The position numbers were made by a program, and so were the translations under genes. The notes under the pieces are model-generated. The model ran no database searches, was not told where the DNA came from, and worked only from the letters and a program-made list of their open reading frames with translations. A stretch of DNA of 64,000 nucleotides, taken from Pseudomonas sihuiensis. GTDB taxonomy: Bacteria > Pseudomonadota > Gammaproteobacteria > Pseudomonadales > Pseudomonadaceae. Shown here one piece after another: positions 32,641 to 41,060 of this stretch. Location of the stretch: assembly GCF_900106015.1 (NCBI RefSeq), contig NZ_LT629797.1, forward strand, positions 2,542,001 through 2,606,000, written 5' to 3'. Within the stretch, counting starts at the first letter, position 1. Each line of letters begins with the position of its first letter.

Positions 32641-34213
32641 AGCCAGCGTTGCCATCCGCCCGCGCAGCGCCTGGGAAGCCATCGACCTCGGCGTGCTGCT
32701 GGCCCGTCGTCACGCCGGCCTGCTGATGGCCAGTTGGGCGCTGGTCACGCTGCCGCTGTTCGCCCTGCTCTGCGCCTTGCTCTGGCAGTATCCGGGCTGG
32801 GCCATCTTCGTCTTCTGGTGGCTCAAGCCGGCCTATGAGCGACTGCCGCTCTACATCCTGTCGCAAGCGCTGTTCGGCAACACACCCTCGCTGAGGCAGG
32901 CCCTGCGCGCCCTACCGAAACTGCTATGGCCACAATTGCTGGCCAGCCTGACCTGGCGCCGCCTGAGCCCGACGCGCAGCTTCGATCTGCCCGTGCTGCA
33001 GCTGGAGGGCCTGGGCGGTCAGGCACGCAGCCAGCGCCTGGTGGTACTCGGTCAGCGCGACAGCGCCGCTGCCACCTGGCTGACGCTGGTGGGCATGCAT
33101 CTGGAAATTGCCCTGTGGATGGGCCTGGTCGCCCTGTTCTATCTGATGCTGCCACAACAAGTGGAACTGAACTGGACCTGGGAAAGCCTGATCGCCGCCA
33201 GCAGCGGCCAGTGGCTGTGGCTGGAACACTTGTCCAACCTGCTTTATGTGTTGCTGCTGATCCTCTGGGAACCGGTCTATGTCGCCTGCGGCTTCACCCT
33301 CTACCTCAACCGCCGCACCGCCCTGGAAGCCTGGGATATCGAACTGACCTTCCGCCGCCTGCGCCAGCGCCTGACCGGCAGCGCCTACGCCCTATTGCTC
33401 GGTTGCGCCCTGCTGTTGACGCAGCTGCCCAGCGAGGCCTGGGCCGACACAGCGCCAGCCACCAGCGGGGAAGCCAAGCAGGCTGACCCGCAAGGCCCCG
33501 ACGCGCCGCGCCTGCTCCTGCAGCCACTGAGCAGCCAGGCCGCGCGTGAAAGCATCGAGGCCCTGCTCGACGAACCGCCCTTCCAGCACCGCGAAACCGT
33601 CACCCGCTGGCGCCTGGGCGAAGAGAAGCCCGCGGAGGAAACCAAACCGGAAGACATCGAAGCCTTCCTCGACATGCTCAAGAACCTGCTCAAACTCGGC
33701 GAATGGTGGAAGAGCCTGGATGTCGTCGCGCAAGTCTTCGAAGCATTGCTGTGGGCGGCGCTGGCCGCGCTGCTGGCCTTCGTCTTGTGGCGCTACCGCG
33801 AGTGGCTGCAGGCCTTTGGCGAACGCATCGGTCTGCCGACGCGGCGCCGGCAGGCCGCACCACAGCAGCTGTTCGGGCTCGAACTGGCGCCGGAAACGCT
33901 GCCCGACGATGTCGCCAGCGAAGCTGAGCGGCTCTGGGCCGAACAACCGCGCGCTGCACTCGGTCTGCTCTACCGCGCCCTGCTCAGCCGCCTGCTACAC
34001 GAACACCGCCTGCCCCTGAAGCAGTCGCACACCGAAGGCGAAGTGCTGCACCTGGTCGCCGGCCTCGGGCAGCAAAACCTGGAGGACTACAGTCGTCAGC
34101 TTACCCTGCATTGGCAGGCGCTGGCCTATGGTCACCGCCTGCCTGCCGAATCGCTGCGTCAGGGCCTGTGTCAGGGCTGGCGCAGCCTGTTCGGTCAGGA
34201 GCGTGCGGCATGA
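32627..34213 (+). CDS. DUF4129 domain membrane protein
   Basis: A 528-residue protein. The N-terminal half has about five hydrophobic segments (LLMASWALVTLPLFALLCAL, LLYVLLLILWEPVYVACGF). A periplasmic segment of about 100 residues follows, and the next helix (ALLWAALAALLAFVLWRYR) leads to a cytosolic DUF4129-type tail (AERLWAEQPRAALGLLYRAL, LLSRLLHEHRLPLKQSHTE). The start ATG has a CGGAGG site and lies inside the SpoIIM-like gene; the end overlaps the next gene by four bases. Function unknown; part of the RDD-MoxR-DUF58 operon. Confidence 0.85.
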   Translation: MRLTEASVAIRPRSAWEAIDLGVLLARRHAGLLMASWALVTLPLFALLCALLWQYPGWAIFVFWWLKPAYERLPLYILSQALFGNTPSLRQALRALPKLLWPQLLASLTWRRLSPTRSFDLPVLQLEGLGGQARSQRLVVLGQRDSAAATWLTLVGMHLEIALWMGLVALFYLMLPQQVELNWTWESLIAASSGQWLWLEHLSNLLYVLLLILWEPVYVACGFTLYLNRRTALEAWDIELTFRRLRQRLTGSAYALLLGCALLLTQLPSEAWADTAPATSGEAKQADPQGPDAPRLLLQPLSSQAARESIEALLDEPPFQHRETVTRWRLGEEKPAEETKPEDIEAFLDMLKNLLKLGEWWKSLDVVAQVFEALLWAALAALLAFVLWRYREWLQAFGERIGLPTRRRQAAPQQLFGLELAPETLPDDVASEAERLWAEQPRAALGLLYRALLSRLLHEHRLPLKQSHTEGEVLHLVAGLGQQNLEDYSRQLTLHWQALAYGHRLPAESLRQGLCQGWRSLFGQERAA

Positions 34214-35400
34214 GTCGGCGCGCCGGTTTCATCCTCGCCATCGCCCTGCTGCTGGTACTGGGGCTGATCGCCAGCTACGTGTTGGGCAAACTCGAACCCT
34301 ATGAAGACGTGATCGAGCACGGCCCGGCCCCCGAGGTTGCCAGCAGCCCTTACCTGGCAGCCGAGCACTTCCTACGCAAACAGGGTATTGCCGCCCGCCG
34401 CGCCGAAGGCCTGGATGTGCTCGATGGCCTGCCCAGCGAAGGCCAGACCCTGATGCTGCTGGCCGACCGCGGCAACATGACACCACGTCAGGTCGAGCGC
34501 GTGCTGCAATGGACGGCGGGCGGCGGTCACCTGCTGTTCATCGCCGAACGCCTGTGGGACGAAGAGGAAGGCAAGAGCGGCGACCTGCTGCTCGATTTGC
34601 TCGGCGTCCAGCAATACATGAGTGACGAGTTGGACGACGAAGAAGCCAGTGAGGCAGAAGCGGAAAACGAGCAGAACGAAGAGCACGAAGCCTACCCGCA
34701 ACTCACCAAGCTCTACCTGGAGAACGAACAGGCCCCGGCCTACATCGCCTTCGACACCGATTTTCACCTGTACGATGCGCAGAACCGCGCGCACGCCTGG
34801 GCCAATAGCGACTCTGCCACGCACCTGCTGCAGCTGTATCACGGCGACGGACTGATCACCGTACTGAGCGACCCGTGGATCTGGCAGAACCGTAATATCA
34901 ACGAGTACGACCATGCCTGGCTTCTCTGGTACCTGAGCCAGGACAGCGCCGTGACCCTGCTTTACCACGCCGACAGCGATGGTCTGGCGCGCCTGCTGCT
35001 GCGCCATTTCCCGCTGGCCTTGCTGGTGCTGGCCCTGCTGATCATCGCCACCTTGTGGCACGTCGGCATGCGTCATGGCCCGCTGCAGGCACCGGCCAGC
35101 CGAGCACGGCGCCAGCTCGAGGAACACCTGCGTGGCAGTGCCGACTTCCTGCTCCGCCGCAGCGGCCAGCACAGCCTGCTCAAAGGCCTGCAACAGGACA
35201 TCAATCGCCGCGCACGGCGCCGCCACCCAGGTTTCGAGAAGCTCGCCGTCGCCGAGCAGTGGCAGGTTCTTGGTCGCCTGACCCGCCTGCCCGCCAAGGA
35301 CATCAGCCAGGCCATGCGCCCATTGCCGCCGCAGCGCCTATCCGCCAGTGACTTCACCCGCCAGGTCGCCCACCTGCAAACCCTCAGGAATGCCCTATGA
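34210..35400 (+). CDS. DUF4350 domain protein
   Basis: A 396-residue protein with one N-terminal membrane helix (FILAIALLLVLGLIASYVL) and a large extracytoplasmic domain. That domain has the DUF4350 pattern SSPYLAAEHFLRKQGIAARR, LLADRGNMTPRQVERVLQW and GGGHLLFIAERLWDEE, plus a very acidic insertion at about 138-165. A second helix lies near residue 265 and a basic cytosolic tail follows. It overlaps both neighbours by four bases. The Rossmann-like domain may bind a ligand, but none is known. Confidence 0.85.
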   Translation: MSRRAGFILAIALLLVLGLIASYVLGKLEPYEDVIEHGPAPEVASSPYLAAEHFLRKQGIAARRAEGLDVLDGLPSEGQTLMLLADRGNMTPRQVERVLQWTAGGGHLLFIAERLWDEEEGKSGDLLLDLLGVQQYMSDELDDEEASEAEAENEQNEEHEAYPQLTKLYLENEQAPAYIAFDTDFHLYDAQNRAHAWANSDSATHLLQLYHGDGLITVLSDPWIWQNRNINEYDHAWLLWYLSQDSAVTLLYHADSDGLARLLLRHFPLALLVLALLIIATLWHVGMRHGPLQAPASRARRQLEEHLRGSADFLLRRSGQHSLLKGLQQDINRRARRRHPGFEKLAVAEQWQVLGRLTRLPAKDISQAMRPLPPQRLSASDFTRQVAHLQTLRNAL

Positions 35401-36431
35401 GCGAGATCCCCGAGAACGACAACCTGCCGGTGCAGGAACCCCCAGCCGCCACGCCGAGCAACCCGCAAGCGCAGCAGCGCCAGCGTGCCAGCCAGTTGGC
35501 CCAGGCCCTGCGCGCCGAGCTGCGCAAGGCCGTGATCGGCCAGAGCGCGGTGATCGACGACGTGCTGACCGCACTGATCGCCGGTGGCCATGTGCTGGTC
35601 GAAGGTGTGCCAGGGCTGGGCAAGACCCTGCTGGTGCGCGCGCTGGCGCGCTGCTTTGGCGGCGAGTTCGCACGTATCCAGTTCACCCCGGATCTGATGC
35701 CCAGCGATGTCACTGGCCATGCCGTGTACGACATGCAGAGCGAGCAGTTCAAGCTGCGCAAGGGCCCGGTGTTCACCAACCTGCTGCTGGCCGATGAAAT
35801 CAACCGCGCACCGGCCAAGACCCAGGCCGCCCTGCTGGAAGTGATGCAGGAGCGCCAGGTGACCCTGGAAGGCCGCGCCCTGCCGGTGCAACTGCCGTTC
35901 ATGGTGCTGGCGACCATGAACCCGATCGAGCAGGAAGGCACCTACCCGCTACCGGAAGCTGAGCTGGACCGCTTCATGCTCAAGCTGCGCATGGATTATC
36001 CGCAGCAGGACGAAGAGCTGAACATGGTGCGCCAGGTGACCCGCTCGGCCAAGGCCGACATGCTCGAAGTCAGCCCGCTGCGCACCCTACTGCAAGCCAA
36101 GGACGTGTTGGCCCTGCAGAAGATCGCCAGCGATCTGCCACTGGATGATCAGGTGCTCGATTACGCCGTACGCCTGGCCCGCGCCACCCGCAGTTGGCCG
36201 GGCCTGGCCATGGGCGCCGGGCCGCGCGCCTCGATCGCCCTGGTGCGCGGCGCCCGTGCCCGCGCGCTGCTGCGTGGCGGCGACTTCGTTGTGCCGGATG
36301 ACATCAAGAGCTGCGCGCTGGCCGTGCTGCGTCACCGCGTGCGTCTGGCGCCGGAGCTGGATATCGAAGGCCTGTCGGTGGATCAGGTTCTGCAACAGTT
36401 GCTCGATCAGGTGCCGGCACCACGCCTATGA
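35397..36431 (+). CDS. MoxR-family AAA+ ATPase
   Basis: A 344-residue AAA+ protein. Walker A GVPGLGKT lies at about 70-77, Walker B LLADEINRAPAKTQAALLEV at about 129-148, and the sensor-1 region is MVLATMNPIEQEGTYPLPEA. A proline-rich N-terminus of about 25 residues precedes the domain. MoxR ATPases act as chaperones in maturation of protein complexes, usually with a von Willebrand or DUF58 partner; the DUF58 gene overlaps its end by four bases. The client in this operon is unknown. Confidence 0.94.
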   Translation: MSEIPENDNLPVQEPPAATPSNPQAQQRQRASQLAQALRAELRKAVIGQSAVIDDVLTALIAGGHVLVEGVPGLGKTLLVRALARCFGGEFARIQFTPDLMPSDVTGHAVYDMQSEQFKLRKGPVFTNLLLADEINRAPAKTQAALLEVMQERQVTLEGRALPVQLPFMVLATMNPIEQEGTYPLPEAELDRFMLKLRMDYPQQDEELNMVRQVTRSAKADMLEVSPLRTLLQAKDVLALQKIASDLPLDDQVLDYAVRLARATRSWPGLAMGAGPRASIALVRGARARALLRGGDFVVPDDIKSCALAVLRHRVRLAPELDIEGLSVDQVLQQLLDQVPAPRL

Positions 36432-37759
36432 AACCTTCGCGCCTGCTCCTCGGGCTGCTCGGCGGCCTGTTCGCCGCTGCCGTGCTGCTCGGCGCCCTGC
36501 CCCTGCTCGGCATTCGCCTGACAGACAGCCTGATGCCACTGGCCTGGGGGCTGTTGCTGGCTTTGCTGCTGATTGCCGCCGTCGATGCCTTGTGGCTGCG
36601 CCGCCAGGGTTCGCCACGTCTGGAGCGCGTGCTGCCCGGCAACCTGCCGCTGGGACGCTGGAGCGAGGTGCAACTGATCGCCCATCACGACTTCACTCAA
36701 ACCCAGGAAATCGAGGTCTTCGATCATGTGCCTGAAGGCATGGCTTTCGACGTCCTGCCACAACGCATCACCCTGCACCCCGGCCAGCAGACACGCGTCA
36801 GCTATCGCCTCAAGCCACTGATCCGCGGGCATTTCCATTTCGCCCTGTGCGAGCTGAAGCTACCCAGCCCGCTGCGCCTGTGGCAGGCCAAACGCCTGCT
36901 GCCGCTCGCCGGCGAAAGCCGCGTCTATCCGGATTTCGCGCGCCTCTATGGCGCCCAGCTCAAGGCCGTGGATGACTGGCTGAGCCAGCTGGGCGTGCGC
37001 CAGCGCCCGCGCCGTGGCCTGGGCCTGGAATTTCACCAGCTACGCGAGTTTCGTGATGGCGACACCCTGCGCCAGATCGACTGGAAGGCCACCGCCCGCA
37101 AGCGCACACCCATCGCCCGCGAGTACCAGGACGAACGCGACCAGCAGATCGTCTTCCTGCTCGACTGCGGCCGCCGTATGCGCAGCCAGGACGATGAGCT
37201 GTCGCACTTCGACCATGCTCTCAACGCCTGCCTGCTGCTCAGCTACGTAGCCCTGCGCCAGGGCGATGCCGTCGGCCTGACAACCTTCGCCGGCAACCAG
37301 TCGCGTTACCTCGCGCCGGTCAAGGGCCCTGCGCAATTGAACGTGCTGCTCAACGCCGTTTACGACCTCGACACCAGCCAGCAACCGGCCGACTTCAGCG
37401 CCGCTGCCGACTTGCTGCTGGCGCGTCAGCGCCGCCGCTCGCTGGTGGTGCTGGTGACCAACCTGCGCGACGAGGACGATCAGGATCTGCTCGCTGCCGT
37501 GCGTCGCCTCTCGCGCCAGCATCGCGTGCTGATCGCCAGCCTGCGCGAGGAAGCGCTGGACCGCCTGCGCCAGACGCCGGTGGAGCAATTCGATCAGGCT
37601 CTGGCCTACTGCGGCACGCTGGACTACCTCAATGCCCGCGCCGACCTGCACGAACGTCTGGCCGCCCATGAAGTACCGGTGCTCGACGCCCGCCCTGGCG
37701 AACTGGGCCCGGAACTGGTGAGCAGTTATCTAGCCTGGAAAAAAGCCGGCGCGCTTTAA
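36428..37759 (+). CDS. DUF58 domain protein (MoxR partner)
   Basis: A 443-residue protein with two N-terminal membrane helices (about 5-60). A beta-rich segment follows, then the DUF58 core QRPRRGLGLEFHQLREFRDG, DTLRQIDWKATARKRTPIAR and a von Willebrand-A-like fold with VFLLDCGRRMRSQDDELSHF. It is the usual partner of MoxR ATPases. The TAA stop codon is formed by the first bases of the palindromic element that follows, but the protein has the normal length, so there is no sign that it was cut short. Confidence 0.92.
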   Translation: MKPSRLLLGLLGGLFAAAVLLGALPLLGIRLTDSLMPLAWGLLLALLLIAAVDALWLRRQGSPRLERVLPGNLPLGRWSEVQLIAHHDFTQTQEIEVFDHVPEGMAFDVLPQRITLHPGQQTRVSYRLKPLIRGHFHFALCELKLPSPLRLWQAKRLLPLAGESRVYPDFARLYGAQLKAVDDWLSQLGVRQRPRRGLGLEFHQLREFRDGDTLRQIDWKATARKRTPIAREYQDERDQQIVFLLDCGRRMRSQDDELSHFDHALNACLLLSYVALRQGDAVGLTTFAGNQSRYLAPVKGPAQLNVLLNAVYDLDTSQQPADFSAAADLLLARQRRRSLVVLVTNLRDEDDQDLLAAVRRLSRQHRVLIASLREEALDRLRQTPVEQFDQALAYCGTLDYLNARADLHERLAAHEVPVLDARPGELGPELVSSYLAWKKAGAL

Positions 37760-37919
37760 CAGGCCGTTGAAAAACTACCTGCGTTGGCAATACTGCGTTA
37801 AAAACGACCTCGCGTGCGAGCCCAGTCAAAATACTCATTTACAGCACGTAAACTGTGCTTTTTCGGTCGTTTTCGCCTTGTCTTGCCTGCCTCGCCTACG
37901 TTTTTCAATGGCCTGTTAA
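37756..37919. mobile_element. MITE-like palindromic element with 20-bp terminal inverted repeats
   Basis: A 164-base element bounded by TTAACAGGCCGTTGAAAAAC (37756-37775) and its inverted copy with one mismatch (37900-37919). Inner arms are also complementary (AAAAACGACC/GGTCGTTTT), so most of it can fold into a long hairpin. TTAA is present at both ends and could be a target duplication. It has no open reading frame. I recall closely similar repeats elsewhere in Pseudomonas, consistent with a non-autonomous element. Its first bases provide the stop codon of the DUF58 gene. Confidence 0.8.
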
Positions 37920-37931
37920 GCTCTGTTGGCG

Positions 37932-37953
37932 TTTCGGCGCGACCGCGCCGAAA
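37932..37953. terminator. hairpin downstream of the MITE-like element
   Basis: TTTCGGCGCG-AC-CGCGCCGAAA, a perfect 10-base-pair stem. It may be the original terminator of the RDD-DUF58 operon, displaced by insertion of the element. The rest of 37954-38162 shows no gene and should hold the sodB promoter. Confidence 0.55.
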
Positions 37954-38162
37954 GAGGCAACTGCTGGCGTCTGTGCTTGTCGAACCCAATGCTGCAAAGG
38001 CCCTGGCACCGGCTTTCCCACACAGATGTTGCGTGGTTATGGCCGTGGTCGGGTGCTATGATCCCGAGTCTGCGGCGCAAAGAGTACAAACTCGACGCCG
38101 CCTATAGGCCGCCCGTGATCGGCCTTGCGCATACCGCACACGACCTGAGTAGGAGATAGACC

Positions 38163-38744
38163 ATGGCTTTTGAATTGCCGCCGCTGCCTTACGAAAAGAA
38201 TGCCCTCGAGCCGCACATTTCCGCCGAGACCCTCGAATTCCACCACGACAAGCACCACAACACCTACGTCGTGAACCTGAACAACCTGGTGCCGGGCACC
38301 GAGTTCGAAGGCAAGAGCCTGGAAGAGATCGTCAAGACTTCCTCGGGCGGCATCTTCAACAACGCCGCTCAGGTGTGGAACCACACCTTCTACTGGAACT
38401 GCCTGTCGCCGAACGGCGGTGGCCAGCCGACCGGCGCCCTGGCTGATGCCATCAACGCGGCCTTCGGTTCCTTCGACAAGTTCAAGGAAGAGTTCAGCAA
38501 GGTTTCCATCGGCACCTTCGGTTCCGGCTGGGGCTGGCTGGTGAAGAAAGCTGACGGTTCCCTGGCCCTGGCCAGCACCATCGGCGCCGGCTGCCCGCTG
38601 ACCAGCGGCGACACTCCGCTGCTGACCTGCGACGTGTGGGAACACGCCTACTACATCGACTACCGCAACCTGCGTCCGAAGTACGTCGAGGCGTTCTGGA
38701 ACCTGGTGAACTGGGACTTCGTCGCCCAGAACTACGCGGCCTGA
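38163..38744 (+). CDS. sodB: iron superoxide dismutase SodB
   Basis: A 193-residue Fe-type superoxide dismutase, the same length as other Pseudomonas SodB. Metal ligands are visible: His27 in [13 protein letters not shown], His74 in [15 protein letters not shown], and Asp and His of [13 protein letters not shown]. The Fe-type signature [11 protein letters not shown] is present. It is cytosolic and converts superoxide to peroxide and oxygen. A GTAGGAGATA ribosome site precedes it and a strong terminator follows. The surrounding region contains several iron-related genes. Confidence 0.97.
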   Translation: MAFELPPLPYEKNALEPHISAETLEFHHDKHHNTYVVNLNNLVPGTEFEGKSLEEIVKTSSGGIFNNAAQVWNHTFYWNCLSPNGGGQPTGALADAINAAFGSFDKFKEEFSKVSIGTFGSGWGWLVKKADGSLALASTIGAGCPLTSGDTPLLTCDVWEHAYYIDYRNLRPKYVEAFWNLVNWDFVAQNYAA

Positions 38745-38763
38745 ATCTCAGCCCCGTAATGCG

Positions 38764-38790
38764 AAAACCCGGCCTTCAGGCCGGGTTTTT
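38764..38790 (+). terminator. sodB terminator
   Basis: AAAACCCGGCCT-TC-AGGCCGGGTTTTT: an 11-base-pair stem with T tract, 19 bases after the sodB stop. It can act in both directions for the convergent gene at 38814. Confidence 0.92.
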
Positions 38791-38813
38791 CGTTTCTGCA
38801 TCAGGCTGCGCAG

Positions 38814-39458
38814 CTAGAGCAATCTGCGTGGTGAAAACTCCACCCCCTGCTCCTCCACACGGTTGACCGCCTGGCTCAGTACACGGTCGGCACGTACCGG
38901 CCCGAGAAACTCGCAGAGCCCGATATAGAGCAGGTTCAGCAGCTTGCGCAGTTGCTCCAGTCCCAGGTTGGCGATACCGTCGCCCCCGCCCTGCTCCAAC
39001 CAGATACGCAAACGCGTCGACAGCTCCGCGCTCACCCCCATACCGGACAGGTTGCCGGCGGCAAAGCGCCTCAGCGCCGCCTGCTGCGCGCTATCGAGTT
39101 GCTCCAGCAAGGCCTGGTTCAGGGCCAGGAAGGTGGTTTGCGCGGCACTATCCGGAGTCGCTACCTGCCGCACGGCCTCATTGCGTCCCTGGCGCCAGGC
39201 GGCCAGTTGCTCCTCAGGGTCAGGCAACAGCTGCGAGGGTGGTCCCGTCAGGGCGCCAACCAACTCGCGATACAGGCGTGCGCGTTCGAGCTTGCGCTCG
39301 GTACGCAGCACCACCTCGGCGAGAAATTCATTGAGGGCGAACGGCGGTTGCTCGGCGTATTTGTTCTCCCACAGGGCCAGCAGTGGCCAGACCTCTTCAT
39401 CCGAAAAGTGTCCGGCCAGGCCGGTGTAGATCGCGCGACGGCGCAGGCTCAATCTCAT
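38814..39458 (-). CDS. conserved hypothetical protein (helical, amtB operon)
   Basis: A 214-residue all-helical protein: MRLSLRRRAIYTGLAGHFSD, FALNEFLAEVVLRTERKLER, RLRIWLEQGGGDGIANLGLE. No domain, signal or membrane segment is recognised. The ATG at 39458 follows the amtB stop by two bases and has a GAGGAGG ribosome site inside the end of amtB, so it is translationally linked to the ammonium transporter. An earlier ATG at 39479 is possible. A role connected with nitrogen supply is only inferred from this. Confidence 0.7.
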   Translation of the reverse strand: MRLSLRRRAIYTGLAGHFSDEEVWPLLALWENKYAEQPPFALNEFLAEVVLRTERKLERARLYRELVGALTGPPSQLLPDPEEQLAAWRQGRNEAVRQVATPDSAAQTTFLALNQALLEQLDSAQQAALRRFAAGNLSGMGVSAELSTRLRIWLEQGGGDGIANLGLEQLRKLLNLLYIGLCEFLGPVRADRVLSQAVNRVEEQGVEFSPRRLL

Positions 39459-39460
39459 GC

Positions 39461-40756
39461 TTAGCCCCTCCTCGACCATTGCTCGCTGTCGAAGGTCTGC
39501 GTCAGATTGAACTCCGGATAACCGACCTCGGCATGCTCGGCAAAATCCAGCCCGCGCTGCTCATGCTGGGTCGAAACCCGCAACCCCATGGTCTTGGCCA
39601 ACAGGAAGTAGAACACCAGGGCAACCGGAAAGGCCCAGAGAAAAGCTGCCGCAGCACCCAATGCCTGTACCGCGACACGCTCCCAGTTGAACAGGTCACC
39701 CTGATAGAACAGGCCTGCTGCCAGGGTGCCCCAGATGCCGGCGAAACCATGTACGGGGATAGCACCGACCACATCGTCGAGCTGCAGGCGATCGAGCAGA
39801 CGCATGCCATAGACCACGACGAAACCGGCGACAAGACCGCTGAGCAGGGCGAAACCCGGCGCCATGCTGGCGCAACCGGCGGTGATGCCGACCAGCCCGC
39901 CAATCGAGCCGTTCACCGTGGTGGTCAGCAGTACCGGGCTGGCCGTGCTGCGTTGTGCCAGCAGAGCACCGAGCGCACCCGCGACCGCAGCCAGATGCGT
40001 GTTCAGGGCGATCAAGCCAAGGCTGCTGCTGACTTCCAGGTTGCTGCCAGCGTTGAAGCCGAACCAGCCCACCCAGAGGATGAAACCGCCCAATGCCACC
40101 AGGCCAAGGTTGTGCCCAGGGATCAAGCGTGCCTTGCCATCAGGGGCGAAACGCCCGAGACGCGGGCCCAGCACCAGAATCCCTGCCAGCGCGCACCAGG
40201 CACCGATGCTATGCACCACGGTCGAGCCGGCGAAATCGATGAAGCCCAGCTTGGCCAACCACCCCTGACCACCGTACAGACCGCCCCACACCCAGCTGCC
40301 GAATATCGGATAGATCACACCGCTGATCAGTACCGCGCCAATCAGATAGGCGCCATACCGCGTGCGTTCGGCCATGGCACCACTGGCGATGGTCGCAGCG
40401 GTGGCGGCGAACATCATCTGGAACAGCAGGAAGGTGTAATCCCAAGGCTCGCCGTCATTCAGCGCGAAGTGACTCATGCCGAACCAGCCAGTGACATTGG
40501 CACCGAACATCAGGCCGAAGCCGAACAGCCAGAACACGATGCCGCCAACGCAGCAGTCCATGTAGTTCTTCATCATCACGTTGACCGCGTTCTTGGCCCG
40601 CGACATGCCGCTCTCCAACAGGGCGAAACCCGCCTGCATGAAGAACACCAGCACGCTGGCCAACACCAGCCAGGCCGTATTGGCGGCCTCTTCGCTGGCG
40701 GCATGGGCCTGTGGGGCAAAGCTGACAGCGACGAGCAACAGCACGAGCGTTTTCAT
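39461..40756 (-). CDS. amtB: ammonium transporter (Amt family)
   Basis: A 431-residue channel with a cleavable signal (MKTLVLLLVAVSFAPQAHA) and 11 membrane helices. The twin pore histidines are in STVVHSIGAWCALAG and GAIPVHGFAGIWGTLA, and the DCCVGGIVFWLFGFGLMFG helix is typical. The C-terminal tail GLRVSTQHEQRGLDFAEHAE contains the family's regulatory motif. A GGGAGGGG ribosome site supports the ATG at 40756. There is no glnK beside it, so this is probably a second Amt gene. A sigma-54 promoter lies upstream. Confidence 0.93.
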   Translation of the reverse strand: MKTLVLLLVAVSFAPQAHAASEEAANTAWLVLASVLVFFMQAGFALLESGMSRAKNAVNVMMKNYMDCCVGGIVFWLFGFGLMFGANVTGWFGMSHFALNDGEPWDYTFLLFQMMFAATAATIASGAMAERTRYGAYLIGAVLISGVIYPIFGSWVWGGLYGGQGWLAKLGFIDFAGSTVVHSIGAWCALAGILVLGPRLGRFAPDGKARLIPGHNLGLVALGGFILWVGWFGFNAGSNLEVSSSLGLIALNTHLAAVAGALGALLAQRSTASPVLLTTTVNGSIGGLVGITAGCASMAPGFALLSGLVAGFVVVYGMRLLDRLQLDDVVGAIPVHGFAGIWGTLAAGLFYQGDLFNWERVAVQALGAAAAFLWAFPVALVFYFLLAKTMGLRVSTQHEQRGLDFAEHAEVGYPEFNLTQTFDSEQWSRRG

Positions 40757-40789
40757 CACGAATCCCCTCCCGGTCGATGCCCGGCCTTC

Positions 40790-40804
40790 GCAACTCTTGT
40801 GCCA
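40790..40804 (-). promoter_or_regulatory. sigma-54 (RpoN) promoter of amtB
   Basis: On the minus strand TGGCAC-AAGAG-TTGC matches the -24/-12 consensus TGGCAC-N5-TTGC exactly. It lies about 35-50 bases before the amtB start. This predicts NtrC-type activation in nitrogen limitation. The gene-free interval 40757-41060 holds this promoter; no convincing NtrC site was identified. Confidence 0.8.
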
Positions 40805-41060
40805 GCGGCCAAGCAAACGGCATGTGGCGCGTCACAGGGCGTAACAACGACGGACGGTCAATATGACCAAAGGTGTTCAAGTACGGCGCAATCGCACCGA
40901 CACAGAGCAGTGAGTCGGCCTCCAAGCGGCGATTCGCACCAGGAGCGTTCCTTGTGGGATAAATAGTGCCACCAGGCATGATGGCCCTTTGACGGCCAGG
41001 CCTAGATTGCCAATACTCTCGTCTGACTGACGCTGTAAGCATCGACATAAGGAATTGCCT

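Noticed and set aside
36428..37759. DUF58 gene as truncated by the MITE-like element
   Set aside because: Its length (443 residues) is normal for the family and the C-terminus is complete; only the stop codon is shared with the element.
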